From JBOHDX01 sp050700835 (GTDB lineage: Bacteria; Actinomycetota; Actinomycetes; Propionibacteriales; Nocardioidaceae), in the NCBI GenBank assembly GCA_050700835.1, contig JBOHDX010000114.1, positions 20,461 to 84,460 of the forward strand: 64,000 nt of DNA. Direction: 5' to 3'. A program made the position numbers and the translations under genes. The notes under the pieces were generated by a model. That model did not search any database, had not been told where the DNA came from, and saw only the letters and a program-made list of their open reading frames with translations. Shown here in pieces: positions 31,514 to 40,298 of this stretch. Every line of letters begins with the position of its first letter. Positions within the stretch are counted from its first letter, which is position 1.

Positions 31514-33010
31514 GTGCGTGGCCCCGTGAACCTCGAGGGACGCGCCGGCGCCAGCCGTCGGCGGAGCCCGGCCGGGAGCGTCCGAGGCGTCGTCTCAGTC
31601 CTCGTCGTCGTGGTGGTGCTCGCCGCCGCCTGGACCACCGCCTTCGTCCGCGGCGATCTGCACGGATGGTTCGGGGGCGACCAGCGCCCGAGCGTACCGA
31701 CGGACGTCGCTCCTCCGACCGAGGTCCGCCTCCCGGTGCCGCGGGTCGCGCAGCCGGTGCTCGGGCAGCCATCGGGTCCGCCCCTGAGGCCCGCGGCCGT
31801 GAGACGAGTCCTGTCCCCACTGCTCAAGGACTCCGCGCTCGGGGGCCACGTCGGCATCGAGGTGCGCGACCTGACCCACGCACGCACGGTCCTGCGCCTC
31901 GGCCACGGCAGCTTCACGCCGGCATCCACGCTGAAGCTGTTCACCACGACGGCCGCGCTCAAGGTGCTCGGACCCGACCATCGGTTCACCACGTCGACGA
32001 TCCTGCTGCGCCGGGCACGGGTGCCGAAGCTCGTCCTGGTCGGCGGTGGCGACCCGCTCCTTGCGCTGCGGAAGGCGAAGCCGTCCGTCGACACCTACCC
32101 GCAGCCGGCGACGCTCGCCGCCCTCGCCGCGCGGACGGCGAGGGCGCTTCGCGCCGTCGGCACGACCCGGGTACGCCTCGGCTACGACGCGTCCCGGTTC
32201 ACCGGGCCCTCGGCCAGCCCCACCTGGCCGCCGAGCTACATCGGCAGCTTCGTCGTCAGCCCGGTGTCGGCGCTGTGGGTGGACGAAGGGGTGCTGCCCT
32301 CCGGCTACCGCCGGGCGGCAGACCCGCCCCTCGCCGCCACCGAGGCGTTCGCGCAGCTGCTCAGGGCTCACGGCATCCACATCCAGGGCGTACCCGCGGC
32401 GACGTCGGTGGCGGCCGCGCGGACGCCGGGAGCGGCCACCGGTCCGCTGGCACAGGTGCAGAGCGCACCCCTGGCCGCGATCGTCCAGCACACGTTGGAG
32501 CAGAGCGACAACGACGCCGCCGAGGTGCTGTTGCGGCAGCTGGCGATCGGGACCGGACGGCGGGCCTCCTTCGCCGGCGGTGTCGCCGCGCTGCGGCAGG
32601 TGCTGGTAGGGCTCGGGGTGCCCTGGCGGGGGCTGCGCGTGTACGACGGGAGTGGGCTCTCCCGTCACGACCGGGTGACGACGAGTGCGGTCAGCACCGT
32701 GCTCCGGTTGGCGTCCACCGGTCCGGCGGCGATCAGGACCGTCGCCACAGGTCTTCCGGTGGCGGGGTTCGACGGGTCGCTGGAGAGCCGCTTCTTCGCT
32801 CCCGGCACCCGGGCGGCGTTGGGCGTGGTGCGGGCCAAGACGGGGACACTCACGGGCGTGAGCGGGCTGGCCGGACTCGTCGTCGACCGCAGCGGAACCC
32901 CGCTGTCCTTCGTCGCGCTGCTCGACCGGGTACCGGTTTCGTCGACGCTTGCGGCCCGCACCGGCCTCGACCGCATCGCCGCCGCCCTGGCCGGCTGTGG
33001 TTGCCCCTGA
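31514..33010 (+). CDS. dacB: D-alanyl-D-alanine carboxypeptidase/endopeptidase (PBP4 class)
   Basis: A 498-residue S13-family enzyme with one N-terminal transmembrane segment (VVSVLVVVVVLAAAWTTAF). The active-site motifs are S138-T-L-K141 (TPASTLKLF), SDN (LEQSDNDAAE) and KTG (RAKTGTLTGVSG). It trims or cuts peptidoglycan peptides outside the membrane. GTG 31514 is chosen because TAGTGT sits 7 nt upstream and no Shine-Dalgarno is present. The next gene starts 23 bp after its stop, behind its own TACGGT box. Confidence 0.9.
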   Translation: MRGPVNLEGRAGASRRRSPAGSVRGVVSVLVVVVVLAAAWTTAFVRGDLHGWFGGDQRPSVPTDVAPPTEVRLPVPRVAQPVLGQPSGPPLRPAAVRRVLSPLLKDSALGGHVGIEVRDLTHARTVLRLGHGSFTPASTLKLFTTTAALKVLGPDHRFTTSTILLRRARVPKLVLVGGGDPLLALRKAKPSVDTYPQPATLAALAARTARALRAVGTTRVRLGYDASRFTGPSASPTWPPSYIGSFVVSPVSALWVDEGVLPSGYRRAADPPLAATEAFAQLLRAHGIHIQGVPAATSVAAARTPGAATGPLAQVQSAPLAAIVQHTLEQSDNDAAEVLLRQLAIGTGRRASFAGGVAALRQVLVGLGVPWRGLRVYDGSGLSRHDRVTTSAVSTVLRLASTGPAAIRTVATGLPVAGFDGSLESRFFAPGTRAALGVVRAKTGTLTGVSGLAGLVVDRSGTPLSFVALLDRVPVSSTLAARTGLDRIAAALAGCGCP

Positions 33011-33033
33011 CCGGCGCACCGTACGGTTGGGGC

Positions 33034-34095
33034 ATGGCTGAGTCCGGCATCGTCGACTGGCGGTTCGCGGTGCAGACGGCCGCGCGCCTGGTGCGGCCCG
33101 GGCCGCAGATCCCCCGGGATGAGGTCGACGACGTCGTTGACGAGCTGCGCCGCGGGGCTGCCCTGTCCGAGAACCACGTCCGCGACTTCACCGAGCTGCA
33201 TGCCCGGTCGGCGACTGCCCCGGTGCTGGTGGTGGACCGTCGGGGCTGGGTCCAGGCCAACGCGGACGGGTTCGCGACTCTGATGGACCCGCTCGTCGAC
33301 AAGATCCGCCGACGCCATCACCTGCCGGATGGAGTCGTCAAGGTGGTCGGCTCACGAGTCACCGGCGCCGAGGCGGGGGCACTGCTGGGCTTCTTGTCCA
33401 CCAAGGTGCTCGGTCAGTTCGACCCGTTCTGGACCGGTGGCCCCGAGAGCACCGGCCGGATGCTGCTGGTGGCGCCGAACATCGTCGCCGCGGAGCAGGA
33501 GCTCGACGTGGACCCGCACGACTTCCGGCTCTGGGTGTGCCTGCACGAGGAGACCCACCGCGTGCAGTTCACTGCCGTCCCGTGGATGCGTGACTACCTG
33601 CGCGGTCAGGTGGCCGAGTTCGTCGATGCCACGGACATCGATCCCGAGCGCCTCGCCACGCTGCTGAACGACGCTATCGGTCACGTTGCTCGGATCGTCC
33701 GTGGCGACAGCGACGTGTCGATCGCAGAGATCCTGGCCAGCCCTGAGCAGCGCCAGGTGATCGATCGGCTGACCGGGGTCATGTCCCTCCTGGAGGGCCA
33801 CGCCGACGTCGTCATGGACGGTGTCGGCCCGTCGGTGATCCCCACCGTCGACCAGATCCGGACGAGGTTCAACCGCCGTCGAGGCGGTGGCTCCCCGTTC
33901 GACCTGCTGATCCGCAGGTTGCTCGGTCTCGACGCCAAGATGCGTCAGTACAAGGACGGCGCAGCGTTCGTGCGCGCCGTGGTCGACAAGGTCGGCACCG
34001 CGGGGTTCAACGCGGTCTGGTCGGAACCGTCAGCGTTGCCCAGCAAGGCCGAGATCGCCGACCCGGCCTCCTGGGTCGCCCGCCTACACGGCTGA
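33034..34095 (+). CDS. Zinc-dependent metalloprotease-like protein (DUF2342; F420-associated family)
   Basis: A 353-residue protein of the actinobacterial DUF2342 family, the position of Rv3626c. A zincin-like motif CLHEETHRVQF (about 168-178) and a downstream LLEGHADVVMDG (about 253-264) provide candidate zinc ligands and the catalytic Glu. No signal peptide is visible, so it is probably cytosolic. Its substrate is not known; the family was linked to coenzyme F420 genomes by phylogenetic profile. ATG 33034 is preceded by TACGGT with 6 nt between, suggesting a leaderless start. Confidence 0.87.
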   Translation: MAESGIVDWRFAVQTAARLVRPGPQIPRDEVDDVVDELRRGAALSENHVRDFTELHARSATAPVLVVDRRGWVQANADGFATLMDPLVDKIRRRHHLPDGVVKVVGSRVTGAEAGALLGFLSTKVLGQFDPFWTGGPESTGRMLLVAPNIVAAEQELDVDPHDFRLWVCLHEETHRVQFTAVPWMRDYLRGQVAEFVDATDIDPERLATLLNDAIGHVARIVRGDSDVSIAEILASPEQRQVIDRLTGVMSLLEGHADVVMDGVGPSVIPTVDQIRTRFNRRRGGGSPFDLLIRRLLGLDAKMRQYKDGAAFVRAVVDKVGTAGFNAVWSEPSALPSKAEIADPASWVARLHG

Positions 34096-34104
34096 CTCCG
34101 CGCC

Positions 34105-35091
34105 GTGGGACACCCGCTGCACCCGTCGTTGGCGGCCGTGAGGCTGGCTGTGCGCCGGTGCCTGTCGGATCTGGCTCGTGGCTCACTGGTGCTGGTCGCG
34201 TGCTCCGGTGGCTCGGACTCGATGGCGTTACTGGTCGCCACCACGTTCGTCGCCCCGCGCCTGCAGCTGCGGGTCGGGACCGTGGTCGTGGACCACTGCC
34301 TGCAGGCCGGCTCCGGTGAGGTGGCGGAAGCAACGGCCGCGCGCGCCACGGCCCTGGGCGCCACACCGGTGGAGGTACGCCAGGTCGCGGTGGGCACGGC
34401 GGGAGGTCCCGAGGCAGCTGCCAGGGAAGCGCGCCGGCACGCCTTGAAGGACGCAGCGAGCGAGCACGGCGCCTCCATCGTGCTGCTCGGCCACACGCTC
34501 GACGACCAGGCGGAGACCGTCCTGCTCGGGCTCGCTCGCGGTTCCGGCGCGCGGTCCCTGGCCGGCATGCGGCCGGTCGACGGGCTGTGGCGTCGTCCGT
34601 TGCTGGGCCTGCGCCGCTCGGACACCCTCGCCGCCTGCGCCGCAGCAGGGGAGCGGGTGTGGCAGGACCCGCACAACGACCAAGCTTCCTTCACACGGGT
34701 ACGCGTCCGACTCGACGTGCTACCGGTCATGGACGCCGCACTTGGGCCCGGCGTCGCGCCTGCCCTGGCCCGCACCGCCGACCTGCTGCGCGCCGACGCC
34801 GACCTGCTGGACCGACTCGCCGCAGACCTCCACGCCCGCGTCCGCGTGGCCGGCGGCCTGTCGGTGCAAGGTCTCGCCGAGGCCCCTCCCGCGCTACGGA
34901 CCCGGGTGCTCCGGATCGCCGCGCTCGGCGCCGGGTGCCCGCCCAGCGAGCTCACCCTCGGCCATGTCCGGTCCATCGAGGCGATGCTCACCGACTGGCA
35001 CGGTCAACGCGGCGTCGACCTGCCCGGGCGGGTCACCTGCCGGCGTACCGGCACCGCCTTGGGGTTCAGCGGCGACCCTGTGGCAGGGTGA
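34105..35091 (+). CDS. tilS: tRNA(Ile)-lysidine synthetase
   Basis: A 328-residue PP-loop ATPase that converts cytidine 34 of the AUA-decoding tRNA(Ile) to lysidine. The PP-loop ACSGGSDSMAL is at about 32-42, followed by VDHCLQAGS and LGHTLDDQAETVLLGLARGS. As in other actinobacteria the C-terminal substrate domain is short compared with E. coli TilS. It begins 10 bp after the DUF2342 gene and is followed at once by hpt, an arrangement conserved in mycobacteria. Confidence 0.93.
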   Translation: MGHPLHPSLAAVRLAVRRCLSDLARGSLVLVACSGGSDSMALLVATTFVAPRLQLRVGTVVVDHCLQAGSGEVAEATAARATALGATPVEVRQVAVGTAGGPEAAAREARRHALKDAASEHGASIVLLGHTLDDQAETVLLGLARGSGARSLAGMRPVDGLWRRPLLGLRRSDTLAACAAAGERVWQDPHNDQASFTRVRVRLDVLPVMDAALGPGVAPALARTADLLRADADLLDRLAADLHARVRVAGGLSVQGLAEAPPALRTRVLRIAALGAGCPPSELTLGHVRSIEAMLTDWHGQRGVDLPGRVTCRRTGTALGFSGDPVAG

Positions 35092-35097
35092 GCGCTC

Positions 35098-35649
35098 GTG
35101 GACGAGACCCACGTCGGCGACGACATCGAGAAGATCCTGTTCACCGAGGAGCAGATCCAGGACCGGCTGGTCGAGCTGGCCGCCGACATCGAGCGGGACC
35201 ACGTGGGCCAGGACCTGCTGCTGGTGGGCATCCTGCGCGGGGCCGTGATGGTGATGGCCGACCTGGCCCGGGCACTGGGGCGGCACGTCGAGATGGACTG
35301 GATGGACATCTCGTCCTACGGCGCCGGCACCACCTCGTCCGGCGTGGTCCGGATCCTCAAGGATCTCGACACCGACATCACCGACCGGCATGTCCTGCTC
35401 GTGGACGAGATCATCGACACCGGCCTGACCCTGTCCTGGCTGACCAAGAGCCTCAGCTCCCGCAACCCGGCGTCGGTGGAGATCTGCACGCTGCTACGCA
35501 AGCCGGAGGCCCAGCAGATGAAGGTCGACGTCAGGTACGTCGGGTTCGACATCCCCAACGAGTTCGTCGTGGGCTACGGCCTCGACTACCGTGAGAAGTA
35601 CCGCAACCTGCGCTGCATCGGCACGCTGGCACCCACTGTCTACTCCTGA
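35098..35649 (+). CDS. hpt: Hypoxanthine (guanine) phosphoribosyltransferase
   Basis: A 183-residue purine salvage enzyme joining hypoxanthine or guanine to PRPP. The PRPP-binding motif HVLLVDEIIDTGLTL, the flexible-loop region MDISSYGAGTTSSG and the base-contacting KVDVRYVGFDIPNEFVVGYG are all present. GTG 35098 follows tilS by 6 bp. The downstream gap carries tandem repeats and a hairpin that probably separate its transcript from ftsH. Confidence 0.94.
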   Translation: MDETHVGDDIEKILFTEEQIQDRLVELAADIERDHVGQDLLLVGILRGAVMVMADLARALGRHVEMDWMDISSYGAGTTSSGVVRILKDLDTDITDRHVLLVDEIIDTGLTLSWLTKSLSSRNPASVEICTLLRKPEAQQMKVDVRYVGFDIPNEFVVGYGLDYREKYRNLRCIGTLAPTVYS

Positions 35650-35664
35650 CCGCGGGCTGTTCGA

Positions 35665-35753
35665 CCCAACGACTGGCCCAACGACTGGCCCAACGACTGG
35701 CCCACCGACTGGGGAGTGCCCCGGGAACGCCGAAGCACTCCCCAGTCGTTGGG
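35665..35753 (+). repeat. Four 12-bp tandem repeats joined to an 18-bp hairpin
   Basis: Units CCCAACGACTGG occupy 35665-35676, 35677-35688 and 35689-35700; the fourth (35701-35712) has one change. The fourth unit plus GGAGTG forms the left arm (35701-35718) of a hairpin with 35736-35753, one mismatch, 17-nt loop. The right arm matches the first three units better than the fourth, so alternative pairings are possible. Probably a terminator for hpt built from a duplicated arm. Confidence 0.8.
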
Positions 35754-35934
35754 TGAGGGGACGGAGCGGGCAGCCGGTCTTGACCGTCCCACCGCGCGAC
35801 GGTCCGGGCCCGTGTACCGTTCGAGTCCTGTCGTGCAGGTACGGCCGGCGGCCGTGGCCGCTGTGAGCAGCGCACACGACCAGCATCCGACGTAGCACCC
35901 AGTGGCAGGAGGAGCGGGGCGTCAGCCCCCGATC

Positions 35935-37989
35935 ATGGACGTCAAACGCATCGTCAGAGGCCCATGGCTGTGGATCATCGTGGGCGTCGTCGCCGTGCTC
36001 GGCATCTTGCAGTACGTCTCCTCCAGCAGCGGGTACGACTCGGTCGACACCGCCAAGATGATCAGCTACATCAACGACGGCTCGGTCAAGTCGGTCGTGT
36101 TCAAGGACGGCGACCAGGAGATCGACGCCACCCTCGACTCGGGTCGCAAGGTGTCCTCCCAGTGGCTCGGCAACCAGGGTCTCCAGCTGGTCAACAAGGT
36201 CCAGAAGCAGGTCGACGCCCACAAGATCTCGACCTACAACGTCGAGGTCCCCCAAGGAAGCTTCCTGGGCTCACTGCTGAGCGCGATCCTCCCGTTCATC
36301 ATCATCTTCGTCCTGTTCCTGTTCTTCATGAACCAGATCCAGGGCGGCGGCCGCGGCATCATGCAGTTCGCCAAGTCCAAGGCCAAGCTGATCACCAAGG
36401 ACACGCCGAAGACGACGTTCGCCGATGTCGCGGGTGCTGACGAAGCGGTCGAGGAGCTCGGCGAGATCAAGGAGTTCCTGCAGGAGCCCGCGAAGTTCCA
36501 GGCGGTCGGTGCCAAGATCCCCAAAGGCGTCCTTCTCTACGGCGCCCCGGGCACCGGGAAGACGCTGCTGGCGCGTGCCGTCGCAGGCGAGGCAGGCGTC
36601 CCGTTTTACTCGATCTCCGGCTCCGACTTCGTCGAGATGTTCGTGGGCGTCGGCGCGAGCCGGGTCCGTGACCTGTTCGAGCAGGCGAAGGAGAACGCGC
36701 CGGCGATCGTGTTCATCGACGAGATCGACGCCGTCGGCCGGCACCGTGGCGCCGGGCTCGGGGGTGGTCACGACGAGCGTGAGCAGACCCTCAACCAGCT
36801 GTTGGTCGAGATGGACGGTTTCGACATCCGTGGCGGCGTCATCCTGATCGCCGCCACGAACCGACCCGACGTGCTCGACCCCGCTCTGCTGCGGCCGGGC
36901 CGGTTCGACCGCCAGATCGCCGTGGACAATCCCGACCTCACCGGCCGGCTGAAGATTCTGGAGGTGCACTCCCGGGGCAAGCCGATGGCACCTGCCATCG
37001 ACCTGTCGTCGGTGGCGCGTCGCACTCCCGGCTTCACCGGCGCGGATCTGGCGAACGTCCTCAATGAGGCGGCGCTGCTGACCGCTCGCGCCAACGACAA
37101 GATGATCGACAACATCGCCCTCGACGAGGCCATCGACCGGGTCGTGGCCGGCCCGCAGAAGCGGACCAGGCTGATGAGCGAGCTGGAGAAGAAGATCACC
37201 GCCTACCACGAGGGCGGGCACGCCCTGGTCGCGGCAGCGCTGCCGGGCAACGACCCGGTGCACAAGATCACGATCCTGCCGCGCGGCCGTGCGCTCGGCT
37301 ACACGATGGTGCTGCCGGACGAGGACAAGTACTCCACGACCCGCAGCGAGATGCTCGACAAGCTGGCTTACATGATGGGTGGCCGGGCGGCGGAGGAGCT
37401 CGTCTTCCACGACCCCACGACCGGTGCGGCCAACGACATCGACAAGGCGACCAGTCTGGCCCGGGCCATGGTCACGCAGTACGGCATGACTGAGCGGTTG
37501 GGCGCGATCAAGCTCGGCGAGAACAACTCCGAGCCGTTCCTGGGTCGCGACATCGGCCACACCCGCAACTACTCGGAGGAAGTGGCGGCGTTGGTCGACG
37601 AGGAGGTCAACCGGCTCATCACCGCGGCGCACCAGGAGGCGTTCGACGTCCTGGTCGACAACCGCGATGTCCTCGACGAGCTGGTGCTGACCCTGCTGGC
37701 CAAGGAGACCCTCGACAAGGCACAGGTCGCCGAGATCTTCTCCACCTTGCGGATGCGCTCCGTGCGCCCGGCGTGGACGGGGTCGCCGAACCGCGTGCCG
37801 TCCGACATCCCGCCGGTGATCTCGCCCAAGGAACAGGCGGCGATGAACGGCAAGCCGGTGTCCGCTCCTGTGGAGGAGGAGCAGGGCGCCATCGTGCTCG
37901 CACCAGGCGATGCTGGCGACGTGCACGGCAACGGGATGTCAGGAGGCGACGGCGGTGGCCAGCCGCAGCCCCCGAACCTCGGCGGCTGA
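35935..37989 (+). CDS. ftsH: ATP-dependent zinc metalloprotease FtsH
   Basis: A 684-residue membrane AAA+ protease. It has an N-terminal helix (LWIIVGVVAVLGIL), a periplasmic domain, a second helix (ILPFIIIFVLFLFFM), the AAA module with Walker A (GAPGTGKTLLA), Walker B (IVFIDEIDAVG) and SRH (TNRPDVLDPALLRPGRFDRQ), and the zinc site H425-E-G-G-H429, where most FtsH have HEAGH. It degrades membrane and regulatory proteins. ATG 35935 matches the family start MDVKR; a strong GGAGGAG lies 20 nt away with a small GGGGC/GCCCC stem between. GTG 35902 is an alternative. Confidence 0.93.
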   Translation: MDVKRIVRGPWLWIIVGVVAVLGILQYVSSSSGYDSVDTAKMISYINDGSVKSVVFKDGDQEIDATLDSGRKVSSQWLGNQGLQLVNKVQKQVDAHKISTYNVEVPQGSFLGSLLSAILPFIIIFVLFLFFMNQIQGGGRGIMQFAKSKAKLITKDTPKTTFADVAGADEAVEELGEIKEFLQEPAKFQAVGAKIPKGVLLYGAPGTGKTLLARAVAGEAGVPFYSISGSDFVEMFVGVGASRVRDLFEQAKENAPAIVFIDEIDAVGRHRGAGLGGGHDEREQTLNQLLVEMDGFDIRGGVILIAATNRPDVLDPALLRPGRFDRQIAVDNPDLTGRLKILEVHSRGKPMAPAIDLSSVARRTPGFTGADLANVLNEAALLTARANDKMIDNIALDEAIDRVVAGPQKRTRLMSELEKKITAYHEGGHALVAAALPGNDPVHKITILPRGRALGYTMVLPDEDKYSTTRSEMLDKLAYMMGGRAAEELVFHDPTTGAANDIDKATSLARAMVTQYGMTERLGAIKLGENNSEPFLGRDIGHTRNYSEEVAALVDEEVNRLITAAHQEAFDVLVDNRDVLDELVLTLLAKETLDKAQVAEIFSTLRMRSVRPAWTGSPNRVPSDIPPVISPKEQAAMNGKPVSAPVEEEQGAIVLAPGDAGDVHGNGMSGGDGGGQPQPPNLGG

Positions 37990-38605
37990 CGGGTACGGGC
38001 ACAGTCCCGACCCGATCGCCGTGGACGGCGCACGCACCATCCCCCCGTTCGACCGTGCTCGCGCCGAGGCCGCGGTCCGGGAGCTGCTGATCGCCATCGG
38101 CGAGAACCCCGACCGGGACGGCCTCCAAGACACTCCGGCCCGCGTCGCCCGGTCGTACTCCGAGCTGTTCGCCGGCATGCGGCAGAGCCCGGAGGACGTG
38201 CTGACCACGACGTTCGACCTCGGTCACGACGAGCTTGTCCTGGTCAAGGACATCGAGCTGTGGAGCATGTGCGAGCACCATCTGGTCCCATTCGTCGGGC
38301 GTGCCCACGTGGGCTACATCCCCGGCGAGGACGGCCGCATCACCGGCCTTTCCAAGCTGGCCCGCCTGGTCGACCTCTATGCCCGGCGACCGCAGGTGCA
38401 GGAGCGGCTGACGTCGCAGGTCGCCGACGCACTGACCCGCATCCTCCGGCCGCGCGGGGTTGTCGTCGTGATGGAGGCCGAACACCTGTGCATGGCGATG
38501 CGCGGGGTCCGCAAGTCAGAGGCGACCACCATCACCAGCGCCGTCCGCGGGCAACTGCTCAACGCAGCCACCCGGGCTGAGGCGATGAGCCTGATCCTGC
38601 ACTGA
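37955..38605 (+). CDS. folE: GTP cyclohydrolase I
   Basis: A 216-residue enzyme making dihydroneopterin triphosphate from GTP, the first step of folate synthesis. The zinc/active-site signature is C106-E-H108-H109 in WSMCEHHLVPF, with GYIPGEDGRITGLSKLARLV and a second cysteine in EHLCMAMRGV. GTG 37955 has GGAGG 8 nt upstream and overlaps the ftsH end by 35 bp, so it is probably translated with ftsH. The neighbouring response regulator gene is convergent, ending 3 bp away. Confidence 0.95.
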   Translation: MASRSPRTSAADGYGHSPDPIAVDGARTIPPFDRARAEAAVRELLIAIGENPDRDGLQDTPARVARSYSELFAGMRQSPEDVLTTTFDLGHDELVLVKDIELWSMCEHHLVPFVGRAHVGYIPGEDGRITGLSKLARLVDLYARRPQVQERLTSQVADALTRILRPRGVVVVMEAEHLCMAMRGVRKSEATTITSAVRGQLLNAATRAEAMSLILH

Positions 38606-38608
38606 CGT

Positions 38609-39289
38609 TCAGACCGCCAGCCGGTATCCCCGCCCGTGCACGGTGACGACGTGAACCGGGTTCGTCGGGTCGTCCTCCACCTTGATCCGGAGCCGGCGGA
38701 CGTGGACGTCCACGATTCTGCCGTCCAGGCGCCGACCATCGCCCCAGACGTGTGCGACCAGCTGTTCCCGGCTGCGTACCTGGCCGTAGGCGAGTGCCAG
38801 CCCGCAGATCAGCCTCAGCTCGGTACGAGTCAGCGCGACCGCGCCTCCGTGGTGCCGAACCACGCCCTCGTCGACGAGCACCTGCAGGGCCCCTTGCCCG
38901 AACCTGCGGTGCAGGTGCGCCTGCGGACCGGCCCTGCGCAGGAGGGCGCGGATCCGGGCGGCCAGCTCCTCGGCCGCCAGTGACGCGGGGACGCAGTCGT
39001 CCGCGCCCGCCTCCAGGCAAGCCACGACGTCGTGACCGTCAAGTCGCCCGGTCATGGCGATCACCGGCACACTGCTGGAACGCCGGATCTGCCGACAGAC
39101 ACTGAAGCCGTCGACGTCCGGGAGCACCAGGTCGACCAGGACGACATCCGGCTCGGAACCGCGCAGCACGACGAGTCCGTCGTGACCGTTGCCCGCCTCG
39201 GTCACGCCGTAGCCCTCGCGCTGCAGCGCCAGGCTCATCGCCCGCCGGGCGTGGGCGTCCTCCTCGACCAGCAGCACAACGTGTGGCAC
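38609..39289 (-). CDS. OmpR-family response regulator with atypical receiver
   Basis: A 226-residue two-domain regulator. The receiver (about 4-115) has acidic residues VEEDA and phosphoacceptor Asp53 (VVLVDLVLPDVDG), and the Thr in AMTG. The normally invariant Lys-Pro after the fourth strand is missing: GADDCVPASLAAEEL has Ala102-Ser103 there. The C-terminal winged helix is intact (LTRTELRLICGLALAYGQVR, then VDVHVRRLRIKVE and VHGRGYRL). No histidine kinase is nearby. It interrupts the folE-folP order on the opposite strand and is divergent from folP. Confidence 0.85.
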   Translation of the reverse strand: MPHVVLLVEEDAHARRAMSLALQREGYGVTEAGNGHDGLVVLRGSEPDVVLVDLVLPDVDGFSVCRQIRRSSSVPVIAMTGRLDGHDVVACLEAGADDCVPASLAAEELAARIRALLRRAGPQAHLHRRFGQGALQVLVDEGVVRHHGGAVALTRTELRLICGLALAYGQVRSREQLVAHVWGDGRRLDGRIVDVHVRRLRIKVEDDPTNPVHVVTVHGRGYRLAV

Positions 39290-39416
39290 CTCGCCAGTGT
39301 TGCTCGGTCTTCGACCAGGTCCGGCCCGGCGCCGGGTGTTGTGACACGTCCGTGACAGCGCCGTGCCGGAGCGGTGTGGTCGGGGGATGCGTGGGCGGTG
39401 CCGATAGCCTCCCGGG

Positions 39417-40298
39417 ATGAGCATCGGAGAGGGAGCCGCTCGGCCTGCCCCGGGGAGGCCGCCGGCCGTGCCCGGGTTGCCATCGGCCGCTCGCTGTCTG
39501 GTGATGGGGGTCGTGAACGTCACCCCCGACTCGTTCTCCGACGGAGGGATGTGGTTCGAGCCCGACGCCGCCGTACGCCACGGCCTCGATCTGCTGGCCG
39601 AAGGCGCAGACCTCGTCGACGTCGGTGGCGAGTCGACGCGACCCGGAGCCCAGCGGCCGTCGCCGGCGGAGGAGCTGCGCCGCGTCGTACCCGTGGTCCG
39701 GGACCTTGTTCTCGACGGAGCCGTGGTCTCGGTGGACACCATGCGCGCCGAGGTGGCGGACGCAGCCCTAGGTGCGGGAGCGGCGATGGTCAACGACGTG
39801 TCCGGCGGGCGAGCGGACCCGCAGATGCTCCGCCTCGTCGCGCAGGCGCAGGTGCCATTCGTCGTGATGCACTGGCGGGCGCCCTCCGCGCAGATGCAGG
39901 ACCACGCCGAGTACGCCGACGTCGTCGGTGACGTGACCGACGAGCTGCGCCGGCAGGTGGATGCCGCCGTCGCCGCCGGTGTTGCGGCTGACCGGATCGT
40001 CGTGGACCCGGGCCTGGGCTTTGCCAAGACCGGTTCGCACAACTGGACCCTGCTGGCACACCTCGACGCGATCTCGGCGCTCGGGCACCCGGTCCTGGTG
40101 GCAGCGAGTCGCAAACGGTTCCTCGGCGACCTGCTGGCGGACGCCGACGGCTCGCCCCGGCCCGCCGGGGAGCGGGACGACGCCACGGCGGCGATCTCCG
40201 GGCTCGCCGCCGCCGCCGGTGCATGGTGCGTTCGGGTGCACGACGCCGCCCCGAGCGCGGACGCGGTCCGGGTCGTGGCCAGGTGGGCCGATGGCTGA
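39417..40298 (+). CDS. folP: Dihydropteroate synthase
   Basis: A 293-residue TIM-barrel enzyme condensing p-aminobenzoate with hydroxymethyl-dihydropterin diphosphate; the sulfonamide target. Signatures are MGVVNVTPDSFSDGG, VDVGGESTRPGA and AASRKRFLGDLL. ATG 39417 is preceded by TAGCCT with a 6-nt gap and no Shine-Dalgarno, so this operon probably starts with a leaderless mRNA. It overlaps the next gene by 8 bp; the operon continues to folB, folK and DUF3180. Confidence 0.95.
   Translation: MSIGEGAARPAPGRPPAVPGLPSAARCLVMGVVNVTPDSFSDGGMWFEPDAAVRHGLDLLAEGADLVDVGGESTRPGAQRPSPAEELRRVVPVVRDLVLDGAVVSVDTMRAEVADAALGAGAAMVNDVSGGRADPQMLRLVAQAQVPFVVMHWRAPSAQMQDHAEYADVVGDVTDELRRQVDAAVAAGVAADRIVVDPGLGFAKTGSHNWTLLAHLDAISALGHPVLVAASRKRFLGDLLADADGSPRPAGERDDATAAISGLAAAAGAWCVRVHDAAPSADAVRVVARWADG

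Noticed and set aside
36271..37926. 551-codon minus-strand ORF inside ftsH
   Set aside because: Complement of conserved FtsH codons; no start context and no family signature.
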